Translations under genes and position numbers: made by a program
Shown here: positions 1 to 7,350 of the stretch, one piece after another
Position numbering within the stretch: the stretch's first letter is position 1
How the letters are laid out: every line of letters starts with the position of its first letter
The notes under the pieces: generated by a model
Told to the model about the DNA's origin: nothing
The model's input: the letters and a program-made list of their open reading frames with translations, nothing else
The model's database searches: none
DNA from: an uncultured Clostridia bacterium
GTDB lineage: Bacteria > Bacillota > Clostridia > Oscillospirales > CAG-272
Direction of reading: 5' to 3'
Length of the DNA: 18,743 nucleotides
Assembly (NCBI GenBank): GCA_937898155.1
Contig: CALEJO010000158.1
Span: forward strand, 1-18,743

Positions 1-900
1 ATTCCCGTAGGCGGCCGTGTTCGCCGCGTCCAGGAGCGCCATCGCGCTCCCCGCCGTCCGTCCGCACTCCAGCGCGAGCCGCGTCAGCTCGCCCGCCGTC
101 CGCTTGGAGATGCGCGAGATGGAGAGAAGCTGAATCTTCTCGAACACGAGCGCGCGCAGACGCAGGACGACTTTATTGCCCGCCACAATGAGAAACCAGT
201 TTCGCACCGCGGAGACCGCGCGTTGCAAAACCTGCACGCCGAAAATGGACAGAATCACGAGCGCGAACGCGCCGAGCGTCACCGCTTCCTCGCTTCGGAT
301 ATAGTCATCAACCAAAATTCGATTTAGCTCCGGCGTGATCAGATTGATCGCCGAAACGACGAAAAACAGCACAACGGAGCCGAGCAGCATCCATTTATAG
401 GGCTTTGCCACGTCCCAAAGGCGCTTGGCGATGCGCTTTCTGTCGATGCAGAAAAGGCAGACCTCCGAGCCGTCGCGGTAAGCGCGCCCGCATTTCGGAC
501 ACACGCTCGCAGGCGGTGCGTATTTTTCAAACGCGTTTTTGCCATAGCGCAAAAAGTGGTTGGCGGCTTTGACCGCAGACGCCACGCAATGCTTGCGCGA
601 GCAATCCGCACGGCTGATCAGAATCGCCCCGCCGTCCTTTCGGACGAGCTCCGCAAACACACAGCCGACGCCCGCCGCGAAGCGAAATTCCTCTACCTCC
701 GAAAGCGGCACGCGAAAAATCTCGGCATCATTCTCCCGCACGATCACGGTTTCCCCGTCGATCACGACGAGCCCGTCCGTTTCCTCTTCGGGGTCCGTGC
801 GGTCCAGATTATATTCCCACGCCGAAACGACCTGCTCATTCGGCAAGTCGGGAAAGACGGCATGGATGCGGTCAAACAGCCGCGAATATTGATCGGTCAT
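1..900 (-). CDS. ABC exporter half-transporter with N-terminal zinc ribbon, partial (C-terminus beyond the window edge)
   Basis: The frame is open from an ATG at 900 to the window edge, giving the first 300 residues. Residues 1-125 form a soluble N-terminal domain I cannot name. C134, C137, C148 and C151 form a CPxCG...CxxC zinc ribbon. The membrane domain begins near residue 168 with helices at about 170-190 and 208-228, followed by the coupling segment around residues 245-271. A GAGGA ribosome binding site lies just after the DUF1854 stop codon, 11 bases upstream. The layout (soluble domain, zinc ribbon, exporter membrane domain) matches the ABC protein two genes upstream, so the two are probably partners in a heterodimeric exporter. 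The nucleotide-binding domain is not in view. Residues 272-300 do not resemble the usual exporter continuation (GELxxRxxxDT), which may be divergence or an assembly fault at the edge. The substrate is unknown. Confidence 0.8.
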   Translation of the reverse strand, partial: MTDQYSRLFDRIHAVFPDLPNEQVVSAWEYNLDRTDPEEETDGLVVIDGETVIVRENDAEIFRVPLSEVEEFRFAAGVGCVFAELVRKDGGAILISRADCSRKHCVASAVKAANHFLRYGKNAFEKYAPPASVCPKCGRAYRDGSEVCLFCIDRKRIAKRLWDVAKPYKWMLLGSVVLFFVVSAINLITPELNRILVDDYIRSEEAVTLGAFALVILSIFGVQVLQRAVSAVRNWFLIVAGNKVVLRLRALVFEKIQLLSISRISKRTAGELTRLALECGRTAGSAMALLDAANTAAYGN

Positions 901-911
901 AGGGTTTCCTC

Positions 912-1478
912 TTATAAATACAGTTCGATTTTTTTATAGCTTCTGCGATCCAGCTTTTCCACATCCTCGATCTCGAATCGGTTGCCGTCCACGTCGAGCA
1001 AAAACAGCCGTCCGCCGTCCGCCCGAATGATACTTTTGAAGGTGTCCTGTAAGGTGAACGTCAGATTGCCGGCGCTCGTTTCGACACCCCAATAGGAAAA
1101 ACCGAACCGTTCCTTCACAGACAAAATCTTGCGGATCACGGGCGCGTAATATTTGCGTTCCAGTTCCAGGCGCAGGATCTCGCGCATTTCTTCGTCGAGG
1201 TCGTCCATCGTGACGATGTGCGCCAGCTCATAGCCGTCGATGTCCAAAACCGAAATGTAGTCCCACAAAAATTCATAGGGGAAATTCCGATGCAGCTGCA
1301 CGCGGACCGCCTCCGCGTCCTGCGGCTGTTTCATATAGAGCAACCCGTTCTGCATCAGAAACGTCACGTTGTCCGCCGTCAGACGGACAGAATTCGGGTT
1401 CTCGACCGTTCCTCTTCTGCGGGAGCCGCCGACTCCGTGCACCTCGGGCACAAATCCGCCCATACCGAATCTTGGCAT
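912..1478 (-). CDS. DUF1854 domain protein
   Basis: This 188-residue soluble protein has the pattern I associate with DUF1854. It has an acidic 'LDIDGYELAHI' strand region (78-88), a 'DLDEEMREILRLELERKYY' helix (93-111), 'IRKILSVKERFGFSYWGVET' (115-134) and a C-terminal 'LLDVDGNRFEIEDVEKLD' (160-177). Residues 1-25 are a Gly/Arg-rich, probably disordered tail. The start has a clear GGAGGAAG ribosome binding site. It lies between two ABC exporter genes, 24 bases after one and 11 bases before the other, so it is co-expressed with them and probably acts with them as an accessory subunit. From memory, DUF1854 proteins next to ABC transporters occur in cyanophycin gene clusters of Burkholderiales. 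No cyanophycin synthetase or cyanophycinase is visible here, so that link should not be transferred. Molecular function is unknown. Confidence 0.82.
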   Translation of the reverse strand: MPRFGMGGFVPEVHGVGGSRRRGTVENPNSVRLTADNVTFLMQNGLLYMKQPQDAEAVRVQLHRNFPYEFLWDYISVLDIDGYELAHIVTMDDLDEEMREILRLELERKYYAPVIRKILSVKERFGFSYWGVETSAGNLTFTLQDTFKSIIRADGGRLFLLDVDGNRFEIEDVEKLDRRSYKKIELYL

Positions 1479-1502
1479 ATATTCTTCCTCCGCTTTCTGC
1501 CG

Positions 1503-3773
1503 TCAGGCAATTCCGGCGTTTTTCAGCGCCTCGATCTGCAAGCTGTAAAGCCGATGATAGACGCCCTCTTTCGCCATCAGCTCCTCGTGCGTGCCGCTTT
1601 CCGCGATCTTGCCGTCCTCGATGACGATCAGTCCGTCCGCGTCGCGTAGCGTGGAAAGACGGTGGGCGATCATGATCGTCGTCTTCCCTTTGACCAGTTC
1701 CGTCAGCGCGGTCTGAATCTTGCGCTCCGTCTCGGTATCCATCGCCGCCGTCGCCTCGTCGAGGATCAGGATGCGCGGATTGCGCAAAATCGCGCGCGCG
1801 ATGGAGATGCGCTGGCGTTCGCCGCCGGACAAGTCCTGGTAGCCGAAGCCGATCTTCGTGTCGTAAGCGTCCGGCAATTTCACGATGAAATCGTGCGCGC
1901 CCGCCGCACGGGAAGCCGCCAGCACTTCCTCAAACGTGGCGTCCGGACGTGCGTAGCGGATATTTTCGAGGATCGTTCCCATGAAGAGATACGTCTCCTG
2001 CGAAACGATCGCGATATTGCGATATAGGTCAGCGAACGCGATCTCGCGCAGGTCGATGCCGTCGATGCGCACCGTTCCGCTCTCCGTATCGTAAAGCCGG
2101 ATGAGCAGATTCGCGAGCGTCGATTTGCCGGCGCCCGTATGTCCCACGATGCCGAGCATCTTGCCTGCCTCGACCTCAAAGCTCACGTCGTCGATCACTT
2201 TATGGTTTTTGATGTAGGAGAACGTCACGTTTTCAAACGAGACGTTGCCGTCGAAGCGGTCTTTATGGATCGGGTTTTTCGCTTCGCAGACCTCCGGCTG
2301 GGAGTCCATAATCTCGAATACACGTTGCAGGGAGTTCGAGCAATCCGCCGTCATCTCCGCCATGTCGATGAAGAAATGGAGCGGCGCATAAACCATATTC
2401 ATATACGCGATGAACTTCGTCAGCGCACCGTAAGTGAGCCGGCCCTGAATGACAAACCAGCCGCCGACCGCGAGCGCCATCAGATTGCCGAACACGTAAA
2501 GCACAAGCCCCGACACGGGCGAAAAGAACGTATTGAACCGACCGCGTTCGAGGTCTGCCTGCACGAGCCGTCCCGAACGGACGTTGAAACGACCGACCTC
2601 CTCCTGCTCCTTGGAAAACGCCTTGACCACGCGCATTCCCGTCAGCTCGTCCGAGAGGAACGAGTTGAGCGAACGGGACGCCGAATACCGACGCGCGTGC
2701 AATTTGCGGTTTTTCGAGATGCTGATGCGCATGACCGTCACCGAAACGGGGATCGTCACGAAGCACAGGAGCGCGAGAAGCGGGTCGATCATCAAAAGCA
2801 AAATCACCAGCACGACGACCTTCGTCACGTTGATGAGAAAGTGCGGCAGGATATTGCAGAAGAAATCGTAGATCGTATTGGAATCGTTATTGATCTGCGT
2901 CATCAAGCCGCCCGTCTGCCGGCTCGTGAAAAAGCCGAGCGACAGACGCTCGATCGCCTGAAAAATCGTTTTTTTCAAATCGAAGCTGACCTTGGCGGCG
3001 ATCACGGACGTCATATAGTTATTGATGATCGTCGCCACCGTATTGCCGACGCGGGAGAGGACCAACAGCGTCAGCACAAACAAAACGGCGCCGTAATATT
3101 TTCCTTCCTGATCGAGCACTTCGTCGATGAAGAAGCCGGACGACAGATCCGCGCCCCAGATGCTCAGCGCCGTCATGCCGCCGAGCGAAAGAAGCGAAAG
3201 GAGCAGATATCCTTTATATTTCGTGAAAAAGCCCGCGATCCGGCGGAACATTTTTCCTTTTTGCATACACTTCGGGCAGATTTTTCGCGTTTTTTCCGGA
3301 TAGCGCATGCCGCATTTCGGACAGCGGTTCGCTTTCGGATCGTCATCGGGGTCCACCGTGATCTCGCCGTCTCGTTTCAGTTGCATCAGATATTTCGTGA
3401 AAATGAGCATCGACGTGCGGCAATAGTTCGTCATCGTCGCCAAAAGGCGCGGCTCCCCGTTCACGTCACCGGTCAGACGCGCGCTGGAAAGCAATTCCTC
3501 GACGCGCACCCGTTCGAGCGTGTCGAGCGCAACCGTTTCGTATTCTTTTTCCTGCCATATTTTGCTCGAAACACCCTTTTTCACGTCGGTTTCGCGTGTA
3601 AAGGTGCCGCTCAATACGGCAAGCGTCGTTTTCGTCGCCGCGACCACCGTTTCCGACGGCGCGTAGGAGCGATCGCGATCGCAATAGGCGATCAGCTCGA
3701 TCTCCTCTTTTTCGATTCCCTTTTCGGCGAGGATCGCGTAAAACGCCTCGGGAATCCGATCTAGTTCAAACAC
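1503..3773 (-). CDS. ABC exporter (membrane domain fused to ATPase) with N-terminal zinc ribbon
   Basis: This is a 756-residue half-size exporter, longer than the usual ~580 because of an N-terminal extension. Residues 1-145 are a soluble domain of unknown function. C151, C154, C166 and C169 form a zinc ribbon. Residues 185-475 are the six-helix type I exporter membrane domain. The ATPase domain (about 510-750) is complete: Walker A GHTGAGKST (544-552), Q-loop Q592, signature LSGGERQ (648-654), Walker B ILILDEA with catalytic E673, and H-loop H704. ATP hydrolysis at its own site is therefore expected. The start is a GTG preceded by AAGGA. It follows the Wzz-like gene by 30 bases and precedes the DUF1854 gene by 24 bases, so it is in the same operon. 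It probably pairs with the second zinc-ribbon ABC protein. The direction is inferred to be export from the fold type. The substrate is unknown: lipid, peptide, glycan or drug are all possible. Confidence 0.9.
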   Translation of the reverse strand: MFELDRIPEAFYAILAEKGIEKEEIELIAYCDRDRSYAPSETVVAATKTTLAVLSGTFTRETDVKKGVSSKIWQEKEYETVALDTLERVRVEELLSSARLTGDVNGEPRLLATMTNYCRTSMLIFTKYLMQLKRDGEITVDPDDDPKANRCPKCGMRYPEKTRKICPKCMQKGKMFRRIAGFFTKYKGYLLLSLLSLGGMTALSIWGADLSSGFFIDEVLDQEGKYYGAVLFVLTLLVLSRVGNTVATIINNYMTSVIAAKVSFDLKKTIFQAIERLSLGFFTSRQTGGLMTQINNDSNTIYDFFCNILPHFLINVTKVVVLVILLLMIDPLLALLCFVTIPVSVTVMRISISKNRKLHARRYSASRSLNSFLSDELTGMRVVKAFSKEQEEVGRFNVRSGRLVQADLERGRFNTFFSPVSGLVLYVFGNLMALAVGGWFVIQGRLTYGALTKFIAYMNMVYAPLHFFIDMAEMTADCSNSLQRVFEIMDSQPEVCEAKNPIHKDRFDGNVSFENVTFSYIKNHKVIDDVSFEVEAGKMLGIVGHTGAGKSTLANLLIRLYDTESGTVRIDGIDLREIAFADLYRNIAIVSQETYLFMGTILENIRYARPDATFEEVLAASRAAGAHDFIVKLPDAYDTKIGFGYQDLSGGERQRISIARAILRNPRILILDEATAAMDTETERKIQTALTELVKGKTTIMIAHRLSTLRDADGLIVIEDGKIAESGTHEELMAKEGVYHRLYSLQIEALKNAGIA

Positions 3774-3803
3774 GGTTATTTCCGTCCTTCCCTGATAGAG
3801 CCG

Positions 3804-4386
3804 TCAATTCTCCGGCTCTTTTTTCGCGTGCGAGACAAGACAGCATCCCGCCGCAAAAACAAATCCGCACGCCGCACCGACCACGGCATTCCGCACAAAC
3901 GGGCGGTCGCGCCGCTCCGCATAAACGGAGCCGATCAGAGACAGGGAGCCGGCGTTCACCTGGCTCGGCACCGTTTCCGATGCGAGCGAAAGGTAAATCG
4001 TCAATCCGTCGGAGGCACGTGCCTCGGTCTCCGCCGTCAGCGTCACCCGGATGAGTCCGCCGCCGATCGGTTCAAACGCGATCGCGTCTGCCAGAGATTC
4101 TTCGGAAAACCCATTCGTACCCGCCGCCGTCAAGGCAAAGAGATCCGGCATTTTCATCGCCGCGATCGCCGGCTCGACGAGTGCCTCCGACGCCGACAGA
4201 TCCGACGCGGAAATCCCGTCCGGATACGCCGCTTTATTGCGCACGCAGACCGTCGCCGTCGCCACGCTCGCCGCGGGGACAAGCCACAGCGTCAGAAGCG
4301 CGGCGGCGAGAATTCCAAGCACCGTCAAATCGAAAAAAAGATGTTTTTTCTTTCCAAGTAGCGCGAATAAATCCCGATAGCTCATG
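3804..4386 (-). CDS. Small two-helix membrane protein, Wzz/YveK chain-length-regulator-like
   Basis: I place the start at the ATG at 4386 (193 residues). It has an AAAGGA site 8 bases upstream. An in-frame GTG at 4409 would lie at or before the expected transcription start of the promoter at 4411-4440. The protein opens with 'MSYRDLFALLGKKKHLFF', then a transmembrane helix (about 17-37), an extracytoplasmic part of about 125 residues, a second helix (about 166-184) and a short Lys-rich cytoplasmic tail. Two helices flanking an external domain, with an N-terminal 'dlfalL.kkk' lead-in, is the plan of Wzz/YveK polysaccharide co-polymerases. The external part is shorter than usual and no tyrosine kinase or glycosyltransferase gene is nearby. 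It is the first gene of the ABC/DUF1854 operon, so it may be an extracytoplasmic partner of that exporter. The family call is moderate; the membrane topology is firm. Confidence 0.62.
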
Positions 4387-4410
4387 TCGAAAATCCTTTC
4401 ATTGCCCACT

Positions 4411-4440
4411 ATTATCCCTTATACTGTAATACAGTGTCAG
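4411..4440 (-). promoter_or_regulatory. Sigma-A promoter of the Wzz-like/ABC/DUF1854 operon
   Basis: Read on the minus strand, CTGACA (4440-4435) is a 5/6 match to the -35 consensus and GATAAT (4416-4411) a 5/6 match to the -10 consensus, with an 18-base spacer. Transcription should begin near 4404, giving a leader of roughly 18 bases before the ATG at 4386. The spacer is almost filled by a palindrome. Confidence 0.65.
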
Positions 4441-4444
4441 TATA
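4420..4444. promoter_or_regulatory. Putative repressor operator (nested palindromes)
   Basis: ACTGTA-A-TACAGT (4423-4435) is a perfect 6+6 inverted repeat around one base, lying between the -35 and -10 boxes of the minus-strand operon. A second, wider inverted repeat, TATACTG (4420-4426) with CAGTATA (4438-4444), shares its left arm. A dimeric repressor bound here would block RNA polymerase. The size and symmetry suit GntR- or BlaI/CopY-type regulators, but no regulator gene lies in the window, so the family is a guess. Confidence 0.5.
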
Positions 4445-4500
4445 ACATGCTTTCCATTTCATGTCAACATCAAACAGCGCGGTTTTTCCGATATTTTTCA

Positions 4501-4529
4501 TTGACAAAGCCCGTCCGTTATGCTAAAAT
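4501..4529 (+). promoter_or_regulatory. Sigma-A promoter of mntP
   Basis: TTGACA (4501-4506) is a perfect -35 box. It is followed by a 17-base spacer and TAAAAT (4524-4529), preceded by TGC, which makes an extended -10. The leader to the start codon is only about 30 bases, so there is no room for a yybP-ykoY manganese riboswitch, and no MntR-like palindrome is apparent. Confidence 0.75.
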
Positions 4530-4563
4530 ATAAAAACATTCTTGAAAAATCGGAGGAGCGCGC

Positions 4564-5127
4564 ATGTGGATTTGGGAGTTGATTCTGATCGCCGTCGGGC
4601 TTTCGATGGATGCCTTTGCCGTCTCGATCTGCAAAGGGCTTTCCGTGGAAAAAGCGACCGCCGGTCACTCGCTGATCGCCGGCGCCTATTTCGGCGGATT
4701 TCAGGCGCTCATGCCGACGATCGGGTATTTTCTTTGCAAAGGATTCTCCTCATATATTGAGACGTTCGATCACTGGATCGCGTTCGTTCTGCTCGCGATC
4801 ATCGGCTTCAATATGATCTGGGAATCCCGCAAGGAAGGCGAAAAAACAGACGGCTCGTTCGGCCTTCTCGCAATGCTTCCCCTCGCGATCTCGACCAGCA
4901 TCGACGCGCTCGCGACGGGTGCGGCGTTTTACACGCAGGGCATGAACATCTGGATCGCAGACGCGGTGATCGGGGTGATCACGTTTCTTTTCTCCGCCGT
5001 CGGCGTGCGCATCGGCAATGTCTTCGGCGCAAAATACAAATCCAAAGCCGAGCTGGCGGGCGGCATCATTCTCATTTTGATGGGCACGAAAATTTTATGT
5101 CAGCATCTCGGATTGCTTCCGTTTTGA
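4564..5127 (+). CDS. mntP: Manganese efflux pump MntP
   Basis: The 187-residue product matches MntP (YebN family) in length and in its six-helix plan built from two internal repeats. Each repeat carries the signature aspartate motif: 'SMDAFAVS' with D16 and 'SIDALATG' with D114, residues implicated in Mn2+ transport in this family. A short polar loop (about 88-98) separates the two halves. The start is an ATG preceded by GGAGGA. MntP exports excess Mn2+ across the cytoplasmic membrane. It is a single-gene unit with its own promoter and terminator, divergent from the ABC operon and converging on the V-ATPase operon. Confidence 0.93.
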   Translation: MWIWELILIAVGLSMDAFAVSICKGLSVEKATAGHSLIAGAYFGGFQALMPTIGYFLCKGFSSYIETFDHWIAFVLLAIIGFNMIWESRKEGEKTDGSFGLLAMLPLAISTSIDALATGAAFYTQGMNIWIADAVIGVITFLFSAVGVRIGNVFGAKYKSKAELAGGIILILMGTKILCQHLGLLPF

Positions 5128-5128
5128 A

Positions 5129-5156
5129 AAAAACCGCCGAGTCGGCGGGGTTTTTA
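5129..5156 (+). terminator. Rho-independent terminator of mntP
   Basis: Stem CCGCCGA (5134-5140) pairs with TCGGCGG (5142-5148), realistically as a 5-bp GC stem with a GAGTC loop, and is followed by GGTTTTT. It starts immediately after the mntP stop codon. Confidence 0.8.
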
Positions 5157-5165
5157 TATGGCAGC

Positions 5166-5198
5166 CAACTTTTTCTTTGCCCGTCAAAGAAAAAGTTG
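5166..5198. repeat. Perfect 14-bp inverted repeat (interspersed-repeat candidate)
   Basis: CAACTTTTTCTTTG (5166-5179) and its exact reverse complement (5185-5198) flank the 5-base loop CCCGT. It follows the mntP terminator, has no T-tract after it, and is followed by a related stretch TTTTCGCAAAGAAAAGCGGGG (from about 5207). A partly similar block follows the feoB terminator at 18588, which suggests a dispersed intergenic repeat rather than a gene-specific element. Confidence 0.6.
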
Positions 5199-5235
5199 AC
5201 GTTTCCTTTTCGCAAAGAAAAGCGGGGGGTCACAC

Positions 5236-5264
5236 AAAAAGGTCGCCGATCGGCGACCTTTTTT
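5236..5264. terminator. Bidirectional terminator between mntP and the V-ATPase operon
   Basis: AAAAAGGTCGCCGA (5236-5249) and TCGGCGACCTTTTT (5250-5263) form a perfect 28-base palindrome with a T-tract in either direction. It lies just past the ntpD stop codon and serves as that operon's terminator. It also backs up the mntP terminator. Confidence 0.85.
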
Positions 5265-5265
5265 C

Positions 5266-5928
5266 TTATGTCTCTTCGGCTCTCGCCTGTTTGCGGTTCT
5301 TTTCAAGCATCATGTCCTTGACCTTCATCAGCCGCGTCGTGTTGGCGCGTTCGTTCTCGTCGAGCTTCATCGAGATCGACTTGATCGCGTCTTCGAGCTG
5401 CGGGATCATGATGTGTTCGAGCGCGTTGACACGGCGACGCGCCTTTTCGATCTGCTCCGCGAGCATCTGCGAGGTCTTTTCCATTTCCGCGAGCAGGATC
5501 ATATCGCGGATGACCGTCGTCAGCTCCGTGACCGCCGTATCGAGCGACGCGGACGTGAACGCGAAGCCGTAGTTGCGCGAGTCCGTTCCCTCCGTCAGCG
5601 CGGAAAACTCGTAATGCGGCACCTCGACACCCATGACGTTGCGCGTCGAAAGGTCCAGTTCCAGTTTCCTGCGCGGCAGAAGAAGCGCCGTGCTCATCTG
5701 CTTCGGCGAAGTCAGCGCCGCCGCGTCGGAAAAGCTCTGATAGGAGCCGGCGACCGCTTTTTCCACCTTTTCGCGGAGTGCCGCGGCTTCCCGCACCACG
5801 TCGAGGAATTGCCGCATCAGCTCGTCGCATTTGTCGCGCATCAGTTTATGACCGCGGCGCGCCACGGCGAGACGAGCTTTGAGCCGCTTTTGCTCCATGC
5901 GCGTCGGATTTACGTGAAGTTCCGCCAT
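5266..5928 (-). CDS. ntpD: V-type ATPase subunit D (central rotor stalk)
   Basis: The 220-residue protein begins 'MAELHVNPTRMEQKRLKARL', the typical N-terminus of V/A-ATPase subunit D, where 'NPTRMELxxLKxRL' is the family hallmark. Long N- and C-terminal helices (about 8-70 and 140-215) form the antiparallel coiled coil that turns inside the A3B3 head. The middle contains the variable 'VMGVEVPHYEF' segment. It couples rotation of the K ring to catalysis. It is the last gene of the operon, 33 bases after ntpB, and is followed by the bidirectional terminator. The Ala/Arg-rich helices fit the family. Confidence 0.95.
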   Translation of the reverse strand: MAELHVNPTRMEQKRLKARLAVARRGHKLMRDKCDELMRQFLDVVREAAALREKVEKAVAGSYQSFSDAAALTSPKQMSTALLLPRRKLELDLSTRNVMGVEVPHYEFSALTEGTDSRNYGFAFTSASLDTAVTELTTVIRDMILLAEMEKTSQMLAEQIEKARRRVNALEHIMIPQLEDAIKSISMKLDENERANTTRLMKVKDMMLEKNRKQARAEET

Positions 5929-5961
5929 TCCGTCGCCATCCTTTCCTGTGTGATCTTCGGA

Positions 5962-7338
5962 TTATGTGTTCGGTGCATAATATTTGTCGAGCAGTTCGGG
6001 CTTAATGCGTTTCAGCTCGCTACGCGGGAAGATGCGGAGCAGTTCCCAGCCGAGGTCGAGCGTTTGCTCGATGCTGCGGTTTTCGTCGAAGCCCTGATTG
6101 ACGTAGCGCCGCTCAAACTCGTCCGCGAATTTCGCGTAAAGCCGATCGGTCGGCGTGAGCGCCGCTTCGCCGAGGACGACCATCAGTTCCTTCGCCTCTT
6201 TGCCTCTGGCATAGCAGGAGAAGAGCTGATTCATCGTGGCGGCGTGGTCTTCGCGCGTCTTGCCGACGCCGATGCCCTTGTCTTTCAGACGCGACAGCGA
6301 CGGAAGCACGTCCACGGGCGGCAGAACGCCCTTGCGGTAAAGATCGCGGGACAAAATGATCTGTCCCTCGGTGATATAGCCGGTCAGGTCGGGAATCGGG
6401 TGCGTCTTGTCGTCTTCGGGCATCGTCAGAATCGGGATCATCGTGATCGAGCCCTCGGAATCGACCTTTCTGCCCGCGCGTTCATACATCGTGGCAAGGT
6501 CGGTATAGAGATAGCCCGGATAGCCGCGGCGGGAAGGCACTTCCTTGCGCGCGGCGGAAACTTCGCGGAGCGCTTCCGCGTAGTTCGTGATATCGGTGAT
6601 GATGACCAGCACGTGCATATTCTTTTCAAACGCGAGATATTCCGCCGCGGTGAGCGCCATACGAGGCGTGGAGATACGTTCGATCGCCGCGTCGGACGCG
6701 AGATTGATGAACAGCACCGTGCGATCCAGCGCGCCCGTGCGCGCGAAATCCTCGGTGAAGAATTCCGCTTCCTCAAACGTGATGCCGACCGCCGCGAACA
6801 CGACAGCGAAATTGGAGTCGGAGCCGCGCACGCGCGCCTGACGCGCGATCTGCGCCGCCAGATTGGCGTGCGGCAGACCGGACGCCGAGAAGATCGGGAG
6901 CTTCTGACCGCGGACCAGCGTATTCAGTCCGTCGATCGTGGAAACGCCCGTCTGAATGAATTCGGACGGATAATTGCGCGCCGCGGGATTGATCGGCGTG
7001 CCGTTGATATCGAGCAGTTTCTCGGGGATCAGCTCCGGGCCGCCGTCGATCGGCTTGCCCATACCGGAGAACACGCGCCCAAGCATCGCTTCGGAGACGC
7101 CCAGCGTCGTGCCGTGACCGAGAAAGCGCACCTTGTCGGTGGAAAGATTGATGCCCGCCGAGCTTTCAAAAAGCTGGACCAACACGTCGCTGCCGTTGAC
7201 TTCCAGCACGCGGCAACGGCGCACCGAGCCGTCGGACAGCTCGATCTCGCCGAGCTCGTCATATTTGACGCCGGACGTGCCGCGCACAAGCATCAGCGGT
7301 CCCGCGACTTCTTCTATCGTTCTGTATTCTTTGATCAT
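5962..7338 (-). CDS. ntpB: V-type ATPase subunit B (non-catalytic head subunit)
   Basis: The start is placed at the ATG at 7338 (458 residues, beginning 'MIKEYRTIEEVAGPL'), 8 bases after an AAGGAG site. An in-frame GTG at 7347 would overlap that site. The protein aligns with E. hirae NtpB in length and motifs. The degenerate P-loop 'SASGLPHAN' (151-159) marks the non-catalytic subunit. 'LPSLSRL' (345-351) carries the arginine finger R350, the same number as in E. hirae as I recall it. 'ITDITNYAEALREVS' (247-261) and the 'RRGYPGYLYTDLATMYERAG' region (270-289) are typical. B subunits alternate with A in the hexameric head. The gene follows ntpA with only a 12-base gap. Confidence 0.96.
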   Translation of the reverse strand: MIKEYRTIEEVAGPLMLVRGTSGVKYDELGEIELSDGSVRRCRVLEVNGSDVLVQLFESSAGINLSTDKVRFLGHGTTLGVSEAMLGRVFSGMGKPIDGGPELIPEKLLDINGTPINPAARNYPSEFIQTGVSTIDGLNTLVRGQKLPIFSASGLPHANLAAQIARQARVRGSDSNFAVVFAAVGITFEEAEFFTEDFARTGALDRTVLFINLASDAAIERISTPRMALTAAEYLAFEKNMHVLVIITDITNYAEALREVSAARKEVPSRRGYPGYLYTDLATMYERAGRKVDSEGSITMIPILTMPEDDKTHPIPDLTGYITEGQIILSRDLYRKGVLPPVDVLPSLSRLKDKGIGVGKTREDHAATMNQLFSCYARGKEAKELMVVLGEAALTPTDRLYAKFADEFERRYVNQGFDENRSIEQTLDLGWELLRIFPRSELKRIKPELLDKYYAPNT

Positions 7339-7350
7339 CGCAAACACTCC

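Noticed and set aside
2139..3764. A 541-codon open frame opposite the ABC exporter
   Set aside because: Antisense shadow of a gene with complete ATPase motifs; the His/Arg-rich translation has no domain.
912..3773. Assigning the ABC/DUF1854 genes to cyanophycin metabolism
   Set aside because: The link exists for DUF1854 clusters in other bacteria, as I recall, but no cyanophycin synthetase, cyanophycinase or dipeptidase gene is visible in this window.
3797..3824. Hairpin AGAGCCG...CGGCTCT followed by T6 on the plus strand
   Set aside because: It looks like a plus-strand terminator but no plus-strand gene reads into it. On the minus strand the T-tract is on the wrong side, and the stem overlaps the stop codon of the Wzz-like gene, so it does not end that operon.
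4530..4563. Possible yybP-ykoY manganese riboswitch before mntP
   Set aside because: The leader from the promoter to the start codon is only about 30 bases, far too short for that riboswitch.
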